NCBI GenBank assembly: GCA_016793325.1
Contig: JAEUKI010000004.1
Span: 102,541 to 166,540, forward strand
Length of the DNA: 64,000 nt
Origin: Myxococcales bacterium
GTDB taxonomy: Bacteria; Myxococcota_A; Polyangia; Polyangiales; Ga0077539
Direction: 5' to 3'
The notes below the pieces were generated by a model, which ran no database searches, was not told the origin of the DNA, and was given only the letters and a program-made list of their open reading frames with translations. Numbering within the stretch: the first letter of the stretch is position 1; every line of letters begins with the position of its first letter. Below are positions 24,610-33,548 of the stretch, piece by piece. A program made the translations under genes and the position numbers.

Positions 24610-25629
24610 TCACCGTGATGGGTCGCTTGTTTGGGGGAACGATCCCGCCGGTTGTGCTGGCGAAATCCCGCTCTTCTCGACGGCCCAGCGCCACAGGCGC
24701 TCGCGCTCGTCGGCGGTGTCCGAGCGCTCGGTCGACGAGAGACGGTGGATCGGTCGCGGTCGGCGATCGAGCCAGAAGAGGCCGCTCTTCGCGAGCGGCG
24801 CGTCGTCGACGGCCAACCAGACGAGCGTGTCGGCGCCGTCTCGAGCCGTTCGCAGCAACGGACCCACCACGCGTCGAAACGTCGGGAGCGACCGCGCGAC
24901 GCCCGGCGTGTCCGCCCACCCCGGGTGCATCGAGTGCACGACGATTCGATCGGCTTCGAGCTTCTTTGCCCACAGCTCGACGAGCGTGACTTGCGCGCGC
25001 TTGGCTCGCGCGTAGGCGGTCGTTCCGTCGTAGTCCGCAGCGCTCATCTCGAGTCGGTCGACCGAGAGGGGCTCGCTGTACATTCCACCGGACGAGACCC
25101 ACAAAACGCGCGAGGGCGCCGCGGTCTTCAGCGCAGGGAGCAAGAGGCTCGTTAGCAGAAACGGCCCCACGACTTGGCTGGCGACGGTGAGCTCGATGCC
25201 TTCGGGGCTCGTCTGCCTCGCGTCGTCGAGCGCTCCAGCGTTGTGAATCAACACGTGGATCGCAGGGTGCCGTCGCAGCAACTCCGCGGCGGCGCGTCGC
25301 AACGCCGCGAGGTCTCCTGTGTCTGCGACGACGTAGTTCACCTTTGCGTTTGCTGTGGACCGGCGCAGCTCGGCGCACGTGGCGTCGGCCTTCGCCTCGT
25401 TGCGCGCGATGATCTCGACGGTCGCGCCCATGGTTGCAAACGCACGGGCGGCTTCGAGCCCGAGCCCCGAGGTCGCGCCGGACATCACGACGACGCGATC
25501 GGTCATCGTTCGGCCTTCGAGCGGCGCCCAGCGGTCGAGCTTGCTGCGAAGCGCCGACCCGATGCGCGTGAAGCTGCCGAAGACGCTCCACTCGAGCGCT
25601 CGGTCGACGCTGTTAGCCAAGAGGCTCAT
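24610..25629 (-). CDS. Short-chain dehydrogenase/reductase
   Basis: 339 residues from MSLLANSVDR. Rossmann motif SGATSGLG (50-57), NAG (130-132), catalytic Ser in WVSSGG, and YxxxK as YARAK (Tyr206, Lys210). Longer than classic SDRs, with an N-terminal helix of about 40 residues and an extended C-terminus, similar to retinol-dehydrogenase/DHRS-12-like members. The start codon overlaps the stop of the SRPBCC gene (ATGA), so the two form an operon and may act on the same lipid-like substrate. Confidence 0.9.
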   Translation of the reverse strand: MSLLANSVDRALEWSVFGSFTRIGSALRSKLDRWAPLEGRTMTDRVVVMSGATSGLGLEAARAFATMGATVEIIARNEAKADATCAELRRSTANAKVNYVVADTGDLAALRRAAAELLRRHPAIHVLIHNAGALDDARQTSPEGIELTVASQVVGPFLLTSLLLPALKTAAPSRVLWVSSGGMYSEPLSVDRLEMSAADYDGTTAYARAKRAQVTLVELWAKKLEADRIVVHSMHPGWADTPGVARSLPTFRRVVGPLLRTARDGADTLVWLAVDDAPLAKSGLFWLDRRPRPIHRLSSTERSDTADERERLWRWAVEKSGISPAQPAGSFPQTSDPSR

Positions 25630-26069
25630 CGCGCCACCGCCTTGCTCGCGAGCACGCGTTTCAGCCCCGCGGCGGCGCGATCTCCGATGCGCCGAAAGAC
25701 CACGCGCAAGAACGGGTCGAACCCGCCGAGCGGCCCGCGCAGCGTGAGCGTCGCGTCGTACGTGACGATCGAACCGCTGCCAGAAGGCTCGACGGTGATC
25801 TCGTCGACCGAGGAGAGAAACAACGTCCGAGCCACGAGCACGATGCGTCTCGGAGCATCGTACGCAGTGACCTCGTAGCGCATCACCGACGTGGTCCCGG
25901 CCTGCACCGTGAGGTCGTACGCCGTTCCGACGCCCGCTCCCGAACCCGTGACGCGACGAACGCTCTTCACGCCCGGGTCCCAGTCGACGAAGTGAGTCAC
26001 GTCGGCCATGTATGCAAAGGCCTCTGACGGAGCGAGCGGCGTGGTTGCCGAAGTGACGTAGCGAGCCAT
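25626..26069 (-). CDS. SRPBCC (START/Bet v1-like) lipid-binding protein
   Basis: 147 residues from MARYVTSATTPLAPSEAFAY (ATG at 26069). SRPBCC fold signs: PSEAFAYMADVTHFVDWDPG, RYEVTAYDAPRRIVL, GSIVTYDATLTLRGPLGG, and a C-terminal long helix. These domains bind hydrophobic ligands in a cavity. Four-base overlap with the SDR gene downstream. Bacterial SDR/SRPBCC pairs of this sort are usually annotated as polyketide or lipid modifiers; the substrate is unknown. Confidence 0.85.
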   Translation of the reverse strand: MARYVTSATTPLAPSEAFAYMADVTHFVDWDPGVKSVRRVTGSGAGVGTAYDLTVQAGTTSVMRYEVTAYDAPRRIVLVARTLFLSSVDEITVEPSGSGSIVTYDATLTLRGPLGGFDPFLRVVFRRIGDRAAAGLKRVLASKAVAR

Positions 26070-26233
26070 AGCAGCGATACCTTCGCGATCGTGAACGGTT
26101 GAAAGGGTGTGTTGTCGACGCGAGGACGAAGAGCCAACCACGGTCGACCGGCGCTGCGCTGTTTACGCCCGTCCGAGTAGCAGATGACCGCCGCGAGCCT
26201 CGGTTGCGCGTTGCGTCGCACGCTGACGAGCGG

Positions 26234-27229
26234 CTATCGACGGTACGCGCAGCGAAATCCCAGGTTCGAGAACGCGGCGCTCGGGTCGTTGTGACCACGA
26301 TACCAGAGCCCGTACCCCTCGCACGTGCACTGAGCGCACCACCACGAACCGCCGCGCGTCACGCGCTGCACCACCGTGGCTGCGTCGCGTGCTGATGCAT
26401 CGATCGCGCTCGCATCGGCGGGCCCTGCGTCTCGTGCAGCGCGCGCATAGGTGTCCAGCTCGTAGGCGTCCGCGGTCCACTGCCACACGTTGCCCACGGG
26501 GTCGTAGAAGCCCCACGCGTTTGGCGCAAACGCGCGCACAGGAGAGACGTACACGTAGGGATCGCGTCGATCGTTGCGGGCGTGCGACGCGCCCTGCCAG
26601 TAGTTCAACCGCGGGACGCCAGCGTCGTCGGTCGGTGAATTTCCCCATGGATAGCGATCGCCTGCGCGGCCTGCGCGCATGGCGTACTCCCACTGGGCCT
26701 CGGTCGGCAGCGCGCCTCCGCGCCACGCGCAGTAGGCGTTGGCGTCGTGAAACGAGACCATCACGACGGGCGCGTCGTCCGCGAGAAACTGTCGCGTGTC
26801 CGCGTTCTCGACGCTGAACGGCCGTCGCCAGTTGCCGTCGAAGACGCGTTGCCACTCCCAGTCTCCGAAGCCCTCGAGCGACTCCATCGGGATCGTCCTT
26901 CGCTCGGCGTCGGTGCGATAGCGCGTCGCGTCCACGAACCGCGCGAACTGCGCGCGCGTGACCAACGTCGCGTCCATGCAAAACGCCTCGACGCGCACGG
27001 TGTGTCGCGGCGTCTCGTCGCGACGCGGGCTGCGATCGCGTCCGCGCTCGAGCGCCCCCGCAGCGACGCACACAGGGCTCTCCAGGGCGTCGCGGACCGC
27101 TGCGCGTGCATCGGTAGAATCCGCGGGAGCGCGTTCGTTCGAGCGCGTCTGCCCGTGCGCGCGCGAGCAGCTCGCGAGCAGCCCGAAGAGCAGCGCGCGA
27201 GGCGCGTCGATCGGGCGGGTGAGCCTCAT
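26234..27229 (-). CDS. Formylglycine-generating-enzyme-like lipoprotein
   Basis: 331 residues, lipobox LLASC (Cys21). Residues about 50-331 match the FGE-sulfatase/SUMF1 fold: HTVRVEAFCMDATLVTRAQF, VSFHDANAYCAWRGG, LPTEAQWEYAMRAG, GNVWQWTADAY, RGGSWWCAQCTCEGYG and SNLGFRCAYRR. In true FGEs two cysteines five apart (Cys336/Cys341 in the human enzyme) bind copper; here Cys298 and Cys303 occupy the same spacing, with an extra Cys301. An Ala/Asp segment (about 264-287) is inserted inside the domain just before this site. No sulfatase is in the window, so the target is unknown. Follows the Cys-rich lipoprotein gene by 22 bases. Confidence 0.85.
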   Translation of the reverse strand: MRLTRPIDAPRALLFGLLASCSRAHGQTRSNERAPADSTDARAAVRDALESPVCVAAGALERGRDRSPRRDETPRHTVRVEAFCMDATLVTRAQFARFVDATRYRTDAERRTIPMESLEGFGDWEWQRVFDGNWRRPFSVENADTRQFLADDAPVVMVSFHDANAYCAWRGGALPTEAQWEYAMRAGRAGDRYPWGNSPTDDAGVPRLNYWQGASHARNDRRDPYVYVSPVRAFAPNAWGFYDPVGNVWQWTADAYELDTYARAARDAGPADASAIDASARDAATVVQRVTRGGSWWCAQCTCEGYGLWYRGHNDPSAAFSNLGFRCAYRR

Positions 27230-27251
27230 TGCATTCGTCTCGAATCGCGCT

Positions 27252-28052
27252 TCAACGATCGCCGTACTCGGGGCCTTGCCATCGACAAATCTGCCGCTGA
27301 TCCTCGGTGCAACCGCGCGCGCGCGCGATGCACTGCGAGACGCACTCGGGTTGCGCGTCCCCGCGGCCCGCGCAGGTGCGGGTGCAGCGCTCGCACGACG
27401 GTCGGCACGTGCGACGCCACTCGGCGACGGTCTGCGCAGTGCACTCGGCGTACTGCCTCGCGCAGTGACCGGTGGCGCAGCGATCGCGCTCGACCATGCA
27501 GTTGTTCAGGCAGTCTGCGCAGTCGCGGGTGTGGCGCGATCGACACTCGCTCGTGGTGCACTCGGCGCGCGTGCTCTGGCAGGTCGCGCGGCAGGTGCTC
27601 TGGCAGCTCTGGCAGGTCGTTCCACACTGAGATTTGCAGGGGTCGCGCTCGCCGCGGCTGCACGGGTCGAAGGTGCACGACTGGTCGACGAGATCGGTGA
27701 GGCAGTCGAGCGGGCGCTCGTCGAGCGTGTCTCCGTCTTCTTCGTCGTGGTTGACGAGCTCGAGCGGATGGACCGCGGCGCAGTCCGCTTCGAGCAGGGC
27801 GAGCGCCCGCGGGTCGAGCCAGCTTCGCGCGGGGCTCCGTCGCAGCGTGCGCGTCGCTTCGATGACGGGGTCCGTCGCGTTGGTCGAGGCGTCCGCGAGC
27901 GGCGTCGTGCGCGAGGGGACGCGCTCGACAACGGGCGAAGGCACGACCGCGACGGGACGGTTCATCGAAGACTGCGATGAAGAGGGCGGGCGACACGCGG
28001 AGCCGAGCGCGACGCAAACAAGCAGCGCCAACGTCGAAGAAGATCGAAACAT
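27252..28052 (-). CDS. Cys-rich lipoprotein upstream of FGE-like gene
   Basis: 266 residues, lipobox ALGSAC. The C-terminal 140 residues contain about twenty-five cysteines in repeated C-x2/3-C groups (CKSQCGTTCQSCQSTC, CLNNCMVERDRC, CERCTRTC), similar to disulfide-rich adhesive or metal-binding modules. It is the first gene of a pair with the FGE-like protein, so it could be a partner or a target of that enzyme; this is inference from position only. Confidence 0.8.
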   Translation of the reverse strand: MFRSSSTLALLVCVALGSACRPPSSSQSSMNRPVAVVPSPVVERVPSRTTPLADASTNATDPVIEATRTLRRSPARSWLDPRALALLEADCAAVHPLELVNHDEEDGDTLDERPLDCLTDLVDQSCTFDPCSRGERDPCKSQCGTTCQSCQSTCRATCQSTRAECTTSECRSRHTRDCADCLNNCMVERDRCATGHCARQYAECTAQTVAEWRRTCRPSCERCTRTCAGRGDAQPECVSQCIARARGCTEDQRQICRWQGPEYGDR

Positions 28053-28169
28053 CTCGCGCGAACGATACAGCGAGTTCTTCGTCGAAGTCGGCGCTCGTGA
28101 CGGAGGCGTGAGGTTGATCCGAGGCTGCCTACGGTTGGGCGGCGTCGTGTGAGGCGCCCGCGCGAGACG

Positions 28170-28574
28170 TCAGGTGACGACCAAGCTCTCGGGAAACCCT
28201 TTGATGATCGCCGTGGGATCTCCGCGCAGTCCCCACACGACGAACAACACTCGTCCGTCGCCGTCGAACTCGTAGGGCACGACGGGGCTCGTGGGGGACG
28301 GGTCTCGCTCGATGGCGTTTGTCGTGTTGCCGTGAAACGCTGCGATTTGCGCGGCGGTGCCGTCCACCAACGCGTGGACGAGCACGGGGCGCGAGAAGGT
28401 CGTGAGGCGCTGCTCTCCGCGGTAGAGAACGTTCGGGCCGGACACGGCGAGCACGTCCTGCAAGAGCACTTTGCCGAGCGTCGACCCGACCAGCGGCGCG
28501 CCGCTCGGCATCGGCAACCGCGCGATGGTCTGCGCGAGAGGGTCTACCGACGAGCGGGGGCGATCGTTGCTCAT
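28170..28574 (-). CDS. Hypothetical protein downstream of metallopeptidase
   Basis: 134 residues from MSNDRPRSSV (ATG at 28574; an ATG nine bases upstream is equally possible). Soluble, no signal. A beta-rich centre (LGKVLLQDVLAVSGPNVLYR, LTTFSRPVLVHALVDG) and DGDGRVLFVVWG near the end. No family recognised. Lies 56 bases after the HEWGH metallopeptidase gene and probably belongs to the same transcript. Confidence 0.65.
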   Translation of the reverse strand: MSNDRPRSSVDPLAQTIARLPMPSGAPLVGSTLGKVLLQDVLAVSGPNVLYRGEQRLTTFSRPVLVHALVDGTAAQIAAFHGNTTNAIERDPSPTSPVVPYEFDGDGRVLFVVWGLRGDPTAIIKGFPESLVVT

Positions 28575-28630
28575 AGCGAACATGTTACCCGCGCAGGGTT
28601 CGGTCTGGTCAATACACCTTCCATGGGCGC

Positions 28631-30307
28631 TCACGGGTCGAGCAGCACCTCGTAGCAGGCGCACACCGCCGCGGTCGCAGCGAACACGGCCTCGACGAGC
28701 GGAGCCGCGAAGACGCCCGACTCGACGAACACTGGCACGAACCACGATGTGGCGAAGAAGTACTCGAGCCGCCGCTGGTCCGATCCGATCGCGAGGTACT
28801 GCACCTCGATCGCGTGCCGCGCGAGCTGCGCGAGCGGGCCGAGCCCCTCGTCGAGGTGGTGCCGCACGTTGACGCGGATGTACGCCTCGAGCTCTTCGGG
28901 CGCGCAGAAGCGGCGCGCGAAGGCGTTTGCGGCGTAGTCGCCGATGCGAGCCAGCGTCGTGTTCGCCAGCGATTCGCCCCACGAGCGAGGACTGCCTCGC
29001 CGCGCGCCCATCGCGTCGAGCTCTCGGCGCGCCTCGTCTTCGACTCGTGCAGGCAGGGCTCGAACGACGTCGATGTAGCGATCGATGAGGACCGATACTG
29101 CGGCGTCGTGTTCGCCGCGCCGCGCGTTTGGAACAGCGACGACCCCGCTCTCGTGCGCGAGGTGCCCCCACTCGTGAGCGACCCGCGCGGCGAGCAGCGC
29201 GCGATGAAACGGCGGCGCTACGTCGAAGCGCGCGTCGAAGGCGCTCTGCTCGAGCTCGTACACGACGCGTCGCAGATCGGGGCGAACGTACACGGCTCCG
29301 CCTGCTTCGACCTCGTGCGACTCGGGCACGAGCCGCCGGTCGCCGAGGGCTGTCTCGATTGTGTGTGTCACGCGCGAGACGGTCGCGAGGTCTTCGCGGA
29401 GGCTCTCGGCCGCGTCCGGCGCGAGCCCTGCGAGCGCGGGGCGAAGGCGCGATGTGTCCGTGGGCGCGTCGGGGTTCCATAGCGAGGGTCCGGTCTTTTC
29501 GGCGACGACGACGGACGGTGCGCGCTCGGCGAGCCACTGGCAGAGCGCGTCGATCGCTGCGTCGGACGCGTCGGACGGCGCGCTCGTGCGTCGCGCGATG
29601 AAGGCGGCGTCGGCCTCGCGCGAGGCGGCGTCGAACTCGCGAATCAACGCGACGAGCTCGGGTTGCATCGCGCGTGGCACGAGCAGGTTGGCTCCCTCGA
29701 CGTGCAAGAGCGCCTCGGCGGGCACCGAGTCTGGCTCGCGCAAGGGGCTGTGAAAGACCTCGCGGATCCACGGGAGCGCGCGGGCGAGCGCGACGAACGC
29801 CCGCGCGTCGGGTCGCGTCGAGCGCGAGGCGGCCCGAGCGAACGACTGCGCTTCGTCGTCCGAGCGATCGAGCCAGTAGCTGAGCGACATGAGCAGCGCG
29901 GCGCGCACCGAGCCGAGCAGCGCGAGTCGCTCGAAGTACACGAGCTGAAACGTCGCGAACTCGGGGTGCGATCGCTCGGGATCGAGGTCGCTCTCGTAGA
30001 GGATCCAGCTCGTCCCCGAGAAGGGCGGCGTGTAGGGACGAACGCGCGACGCGTCGGTGATCACGGCGAGGTTCGCGCGTCGCGGCGGCATCCACGAGTC
30101 CGGCGCGCGCGCGGAGAGCGCGCTCGTCCTCGCGAAGTATCGCTGGAGCGTGGCGTCGAGCATCGATCGCTCTTGCGTCGCGCGCGCGGTGCGCTCGCTC
30201 GCGTGCACACTGGCCCACTCCTCCGAGCACCCGCGCTCTCCGAGGTGCTCTGCAGGAACAAGAAACAGCCCACGCTCAGCAAAGCAGAATCGTCGCAGGT
30301 CCAGCAT
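28631..30307 (-). CDS. HEWGH zinc metallopeptidase-like protein
   Basis: 558 residues from MLDLRRFCFA (ATG at 30307; a slightly longer form is possible). The zinc motif ARVAHEWGHLAHESG (HEWGH near residues 378-382) fits the gluzincin HExxH type; the downstream helix with LIDRYIDVVRALP and NAFARRFCAPEELEAYI could supply the third ligand (Glu/His). The first 340 residues are helical and specific to this protein. No signal peptide, so it is probably cytoplasmic. Its small downstream neighbour may be a partner. Confidence 0.75.
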   Translation of the reverse strand: MLDLRRFCFAERGLFLVPAEHLGERGCSEEWASVHASERTARATQERSMLDATLQRYFARTSALSARAPDSWMPPRRANLAVITDASRVRPYTPPFSGTSWILYESDLDPERSHPEFATFQLVYFERLALLGSVRAALLMSLSYWLDRSDDEAQSFARAASRSTRPDARAFVALARALPWIREVFHSPLREPDSVPAEALLHVEGANLLVPRAMQPELVALIREFDAASREADAAFIARRTSAPSDASDAAIDALCQWLAERAPSVVVAEKTGPSLWNPDAPTDTSRLRPALAGLAPDAAESLREDLATVSRVTHTIETALGDRRLVPESHEVEAGGAVYVRPDLRRVVYELEQSAFDARFDVAPPFHRALLAARVAHEWGHLAHESGVVAVPNARRGEHDAAVSVLIDRYIDVVRALPARVEDEARRELDAMGARRGSPRSWGESLANTTLARIGDYAANAFARRFCAPEELEAYIRVNVRHHLDEGLGPLAQLARHAIEVQYLAIGSDQRRLEYFFATSWFVPVFVESGVFAAPLVEAVFAATAAVCACYEVLLDP

Positions 30308-30397
30308 CGCAGCGCGAGCGTCGCACACAAACGCTCGCGGTCCGCCCTGGTCTCCAGCGACGAGGCCGTCCGTTGGCGACGCTCGGGCCTCGAGCGG

Positions 30398-32476
30398 TCA
30401 GCGCCCCACGCTTGCGCCGAAGGCGTCGCCTGCGCTCGTGCCGGCCCACGTGCGCGCCGCGGTGGTCGGAATGCTGCTCGCTCCGCCCGCGAAGAAGCTC
30501 ACGCGACCTGCGCCGGCGGGCATCGCGAGCGCCTGCGGCCCGCTCGCGACGAGGTCCTCGAAGCCATCGCCGTTTGCGTCGAGGACCGCGAGCGCCGCTC
30601 CGAAGCCGTCGCCCGCGGACTCGCCGTCGATCAGGCGAACGGGCATCGCGCTGACGCCGCTGAGATTTCCGTGAAAGATGGCGACGAGCCCGCTGTTGGT
30701 GCGACCGCTGCGGTCCGCTTGCAGCGCGCCGATCGCGAGGTCGTCGTAGCCGTCGCGGTTGACGTCTCCGAGGTTGGTCACGGACGCGCCGAAGAAGTCC
30801 TCTGCCGACGCCATCGGCAGCGTCATGGTGGCGTGTGGCGTCACGTCGTAGCCGGCGGCGCGTCCGAGGAAGAGCGAGGCTGCGCCCGCGTCAGTTTGCC
30901 CAGCGATGTCCGCGCGAAATGCGCCGATCACGAGGTCGCTGAACCCGTCGTTGTTCACGTCGAAGCCGCCAGCGACCGAGCAACCGAAGCGATCGTTCGC
31001 GGCGGCTCCTGCGAGGAGGCGCGACGCGGAGGCGACGATCCCAGAGGCTCCTCCGTAGTACACGTACGCGCGCCCCGTGGATGGCGCAGTGCGCGGGGCG
31101 AGCGCCGCTCCGACGACGATGTCGCTGAAGCCATCGCCGTTGGCGTCGCCCGCGTGCGCGACGGAGATCCCGAACTGGCTGTAGAAGTCCGGTCCCGTGA
31201 GCGCGATGGCGGGCGTCATCGCGAGCCCCGCGGCGCGGCCGTGATAGACGTTTACTTGGCCCGTCGCGGTGTTGGCGAGCCACGCGCTCGCGAGGATGTC
31301 CGCGTAGCCGTCGCCGTTGACGTCTCCGGCGCTCGAGACCGAGTGACCGAAGTTGTCGCCCGTCGCGCTGCCGTTGAACACGTACGCGGGCGTTGTGTTC
31401 AACCCCGTGGGGCCGCCGCGATAGACGTACACTTTGCCTGCGTTCGAGAGCGGAGTCGCTCCGCTGACGGTGGCGAGGCTCGCGCCGACGACGAGGTCGC
31501 CGTAGCCGTCGCCGTCGATGTCTCCTGCTGCGGCGACGGAGTTGCCCAATCGATCGCCGGCCGAGACGCCTTCGAGCGTCTGCGATGCGGTGGCCGAGGG
31601 GCCTGTCGCGCTGCCGAAGTAGATCGTGACGGTCCCCGCGCCGATGCGGCCCGAGGGGCTCGCCGAAGGCGCGCCGATCGCGAGGTCGTCGAAGCCGTCC
31701 GCGTTGACGTCGAGGTGCGGGGTCGCGCTCGTGTTGATGGGGTTGTTCGCGCCGAGCAAGGGGGTGCGAAACATCCAGACGGGGCTCGTGCGGCTCGAGG
31801 TCGCCGCGCCGCTCGTCCCGCGAAGACGCCAGAAGAGCGCGGTGGTGGCGGGTAGATCGACGTTGGCTTGCGTGGATGTTCCGACGGCGCGGCGGGTCTC
31901 GAGGATCATGGTGCACGCGCGGTCGCGGCACACCTCGAGGACTGCGCCGTCCATTCCGCTGGGAAGTTCCCAGCGAAACATCGGTCGACGTCGGGTCGTC
32001 TCGCCGAGCGAGAGCGGCGTGATGGGTCGAGGCGTCGCGCCCGTGGCGACGCACGTCGCGCCGAGCGGCTCGGTTCCCGCGGGGCATCCGGCGTCTGCGG
32101 GGACCACGTCCGCCGTCGCGTCCGCCGCGTCCGCTGCGATCGATGCATCCGCGGCGTCGCCCGCGCTGTCCGGTCGCCCCGCGTCTCGCGACGCGTCGCT
32201 GTCCGTACCCGAGTCGGTCGCGTCGATGCGCGCGACGTCGGCGCTGTCGGCGACGGCGCTGTCCAACGCGGCGTCTGCGTCGGGCGCGCCTGCGTCGCTC
32301 GCGCTGTCTTCTCCGGTCGAAATGCCGGTGTCGCTCGGAATCGTGCCCGTGTCTTGCTCGGCCGAGAGGCGCTCGTTTCGGTCGCGGAGCTCGTAGCAGC
32401 CCGTGGCTGAAAACACGAGCAAGAGACCCGCGAAGAGGCGGACGGACGATGGCGTCGAAGCGAATCTTGATTTCAT
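30398..32476 (-). CDS. Seven-bladed FG-GAP propeller lipoprotein
   Basis: 692 residues from MKSRFASTPS (ATG at 32476), lipobox SATGC. An Asp/Ala/Ser/Thr linker (about 35-125) leads to a beta-sandwich of the fibronectin-like type and then seven FG-GAP repeats with Asp-rich calcium loops (DVNADGFDDLAIG, DIDGDGYGDLVVG, DVNGDGYADILAS, DANGDGFSDIVVG, DVNNDGFSDLVIG, DVNRDGYDDLAIG, DANGDGFEDLVAS). This matches the integrin-alpha N-terminal propeller. Probably a surface adhesion or ligand-binding protein. Four bases downstream of the PEGA gene, so operonic with it and the kinase. Confidence 0.9.
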   Translation of the reverse strand: MKSRFASTPSSVRLFAGLLLVFSATGCYELRDRNERLSAEQDTGTIPSDTGISTGEDSASDAGAPDADAALDSAVADSADVARIDATDSGTDSDASRDAGRPDSAGDAADASIAADAADATADVVPADAGCPAGTEPLGATCVATGATPRPITPLSLGETTRRRPMFRWELPSGMDGAVLEVCRDRACTMILETRRAVGTSTQANVDLPATTALFWRLRGTSGAATSSRTSPVWMFRTPLLGANNPINTSATPHLDVNADGFDDLAIGAPSASPSGRIGAGTVTIYFGSATGPSATASQTLEGVSAGDRLGNSVAAAGDIDGDGYGDLVVGASLATVSGATPLSNAGKVYVYRGGPTGLNTTPAYVFNGSATGDNFGHSVSSAGDVNGDGYADILASAWLANTATGQVNVYHGRAAGLAMTPAIALTGPDFYSQFGISVAHAGDANGDGFSDIVVGAALAPRTAPSTGRAYVYYGGASGIVASASRLLAGAAANDRFGCSVAGGFDVNNDGFSDLVIGAFRADIAGQTDAGAASLFLGRAAGYDVTPHATMTLPMASAEDFFGASVTNLGDVNRDGYDDLAIGALQADRSGRTNSGLVAIFHGNLSGVSAMPVRLIDGESAGDGFGAALAVLDANGDGFEDLVASGPQALAMPAGAGRVSFFAGGASSIPTTAARTWAGTSAGDAFGASVGR

Positions 32477-32480
32477 GGTC

Positions 32481-33509
32481 TCAAAAGACTCCTGCGCAGA
32501 AGAGCGCGACGCGGTCGCTCGAGAGGCCGGGCGCGCAGCCGAGCGCTGCGCCGCGGCGGACTTGTTCGGGAGAGCGCGGAACGATGAAGAGCGCTGCCGC
32601 GGTCGCGCCGAGGACGCCCGCTCCGACGAGCGTGGCGGCGCTGAGGGCACGCATGGACTCAGCGGTCGCGAGGTCCGCGGGGCAGTTTTGCGCGCGTGTT
32701 TGCGTGGCGCTGAGGCACGCGTCGCTGTTGAATCGCGTCGCGGCGCCGCCCCCGACGGCCCACGCGACGGCCCCAGTCATCAAGAGCGCTCCGCCGACGC
32801 CCGCGCTCGTCCACGCGAGCGTTCGGTACGTGCGGGCGGTGGCGCGCGCCGCTGCGAGCCGCGACTCTGCGAGCCGTTGTTCTCCAGCGGTCATGACGCT
32901 TTCGGTCGCGACGGCGGTCGGTCGCGGGCTGGCGGCGGTCGCGAGCTCGATCTCTTCGGTCGCGGTCGCGCCCGGAGCGATCGTCACGGTGCGCGCGATC
33001 GTCACGAAGCCCGTCGCGCGAAGCTCGAAGGTCATACGGCCTGGGGCCACGCGAATGGAGGTTCCTGCGGGGCCCGCGGAGGCGCCGTTGATGAAGACCG
33101 ACGCGCCGGGCTGCGCGCATCGCACGAGCAAGAGCGAGATCCCTTGCGCCGCGCGCGCTTGCTGGAGCACCGGGTCGAGGAGGGTGCGGTTCTGCGCGAT
33201 CCAAGGGTCGTTTTGCGCCGCGAGGGCCTCGGACAGGTGCGCTTCTGCGTCCGCGTGTCGACCGAGCGCGTGCTCGGCGAGCGCTTGTCGTGCGCGCGCG
33301 CGGGGCTCGTGGGTGCGCTCCCACAGCCGCGCGAAGATCGCGCGGGCGGCCTCGTCTTGATGGTGCGACCGCAGCGCCATCGCGCGTCGGTGCTCTTCTT
33401 CGATCGAGTGATCGACGGTGGGGTCGTGCGCGGGTGTGCTCTGCGCCAGGACGGGGGCGCTCGCGAGACACAGCGCGAGGGCGAGCGGCGCGGTGCGGAT
33501 GCTGTACAT
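32481..33509 (-). CDS. TPR/PEGA-domain envelope protein
   Basis: 342 residues; signal peptide ending near APVLAQ. N-terminal helical TPR-like part (about 30-110), then a PEGA domain (GASVFINGASAGPAGTSIRV ... FVTIARTVTI at about 135-190), then a hydrophobic hairpin (about 230-255 and 292-312). The plan matches myxobacterial PEGA proteins encoded next to Ser/Thr kinases. It sits between the kinase gene (39 bases upstream) and the propeller gene, suggesting all three work together. Confidence 0.82.
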   Translation of the reverse strand: MYSIRTAPLALALCLASAPVLAQSTPAHDPTVDHSIEEEHRRAMALRSHHQDEAARAIFARLWERTHEPRARARQALAEHALGRHADAEAHLSEALAAQNDPWIAQNRTLLDPVLQQARAAQGISLLLVRCAQPGASVFINGASAGPAGTSIRVAPGRMTFELRATGFVTIARTVTIAPGATATEEIELATAASPRPTAVATESVMTAGEQRLAESRLAAARATARTYRTLAWTSAGVGGALLMTGAVAWAVGGGAATRFNSDACLSATQTRAQNCPADLATAESMRALSAATLVGAGVLGATAAALFIVPRSPEQVRRGAALGCAPGLSSDRVALFCAGVF

Positions 33510-33548
33510 GGATGGGGCTCTCGGTTCGAAGAGAAGGAGGGAGAGGGC

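Noticed and set aside
26234..27229. Sulfatase-maturation pair
   Set aside because: No sulfatase gene was found in the window, so only FGE-like is claimed.
29663..31855. Very long open frame opposite the metallopeptidase and FG-GAP genes
   Set aside because: It is Arg/Ala-rich antisense shadow typical of high-GC DNA, with no start context or motif; the minus-strand genes have clear domains.
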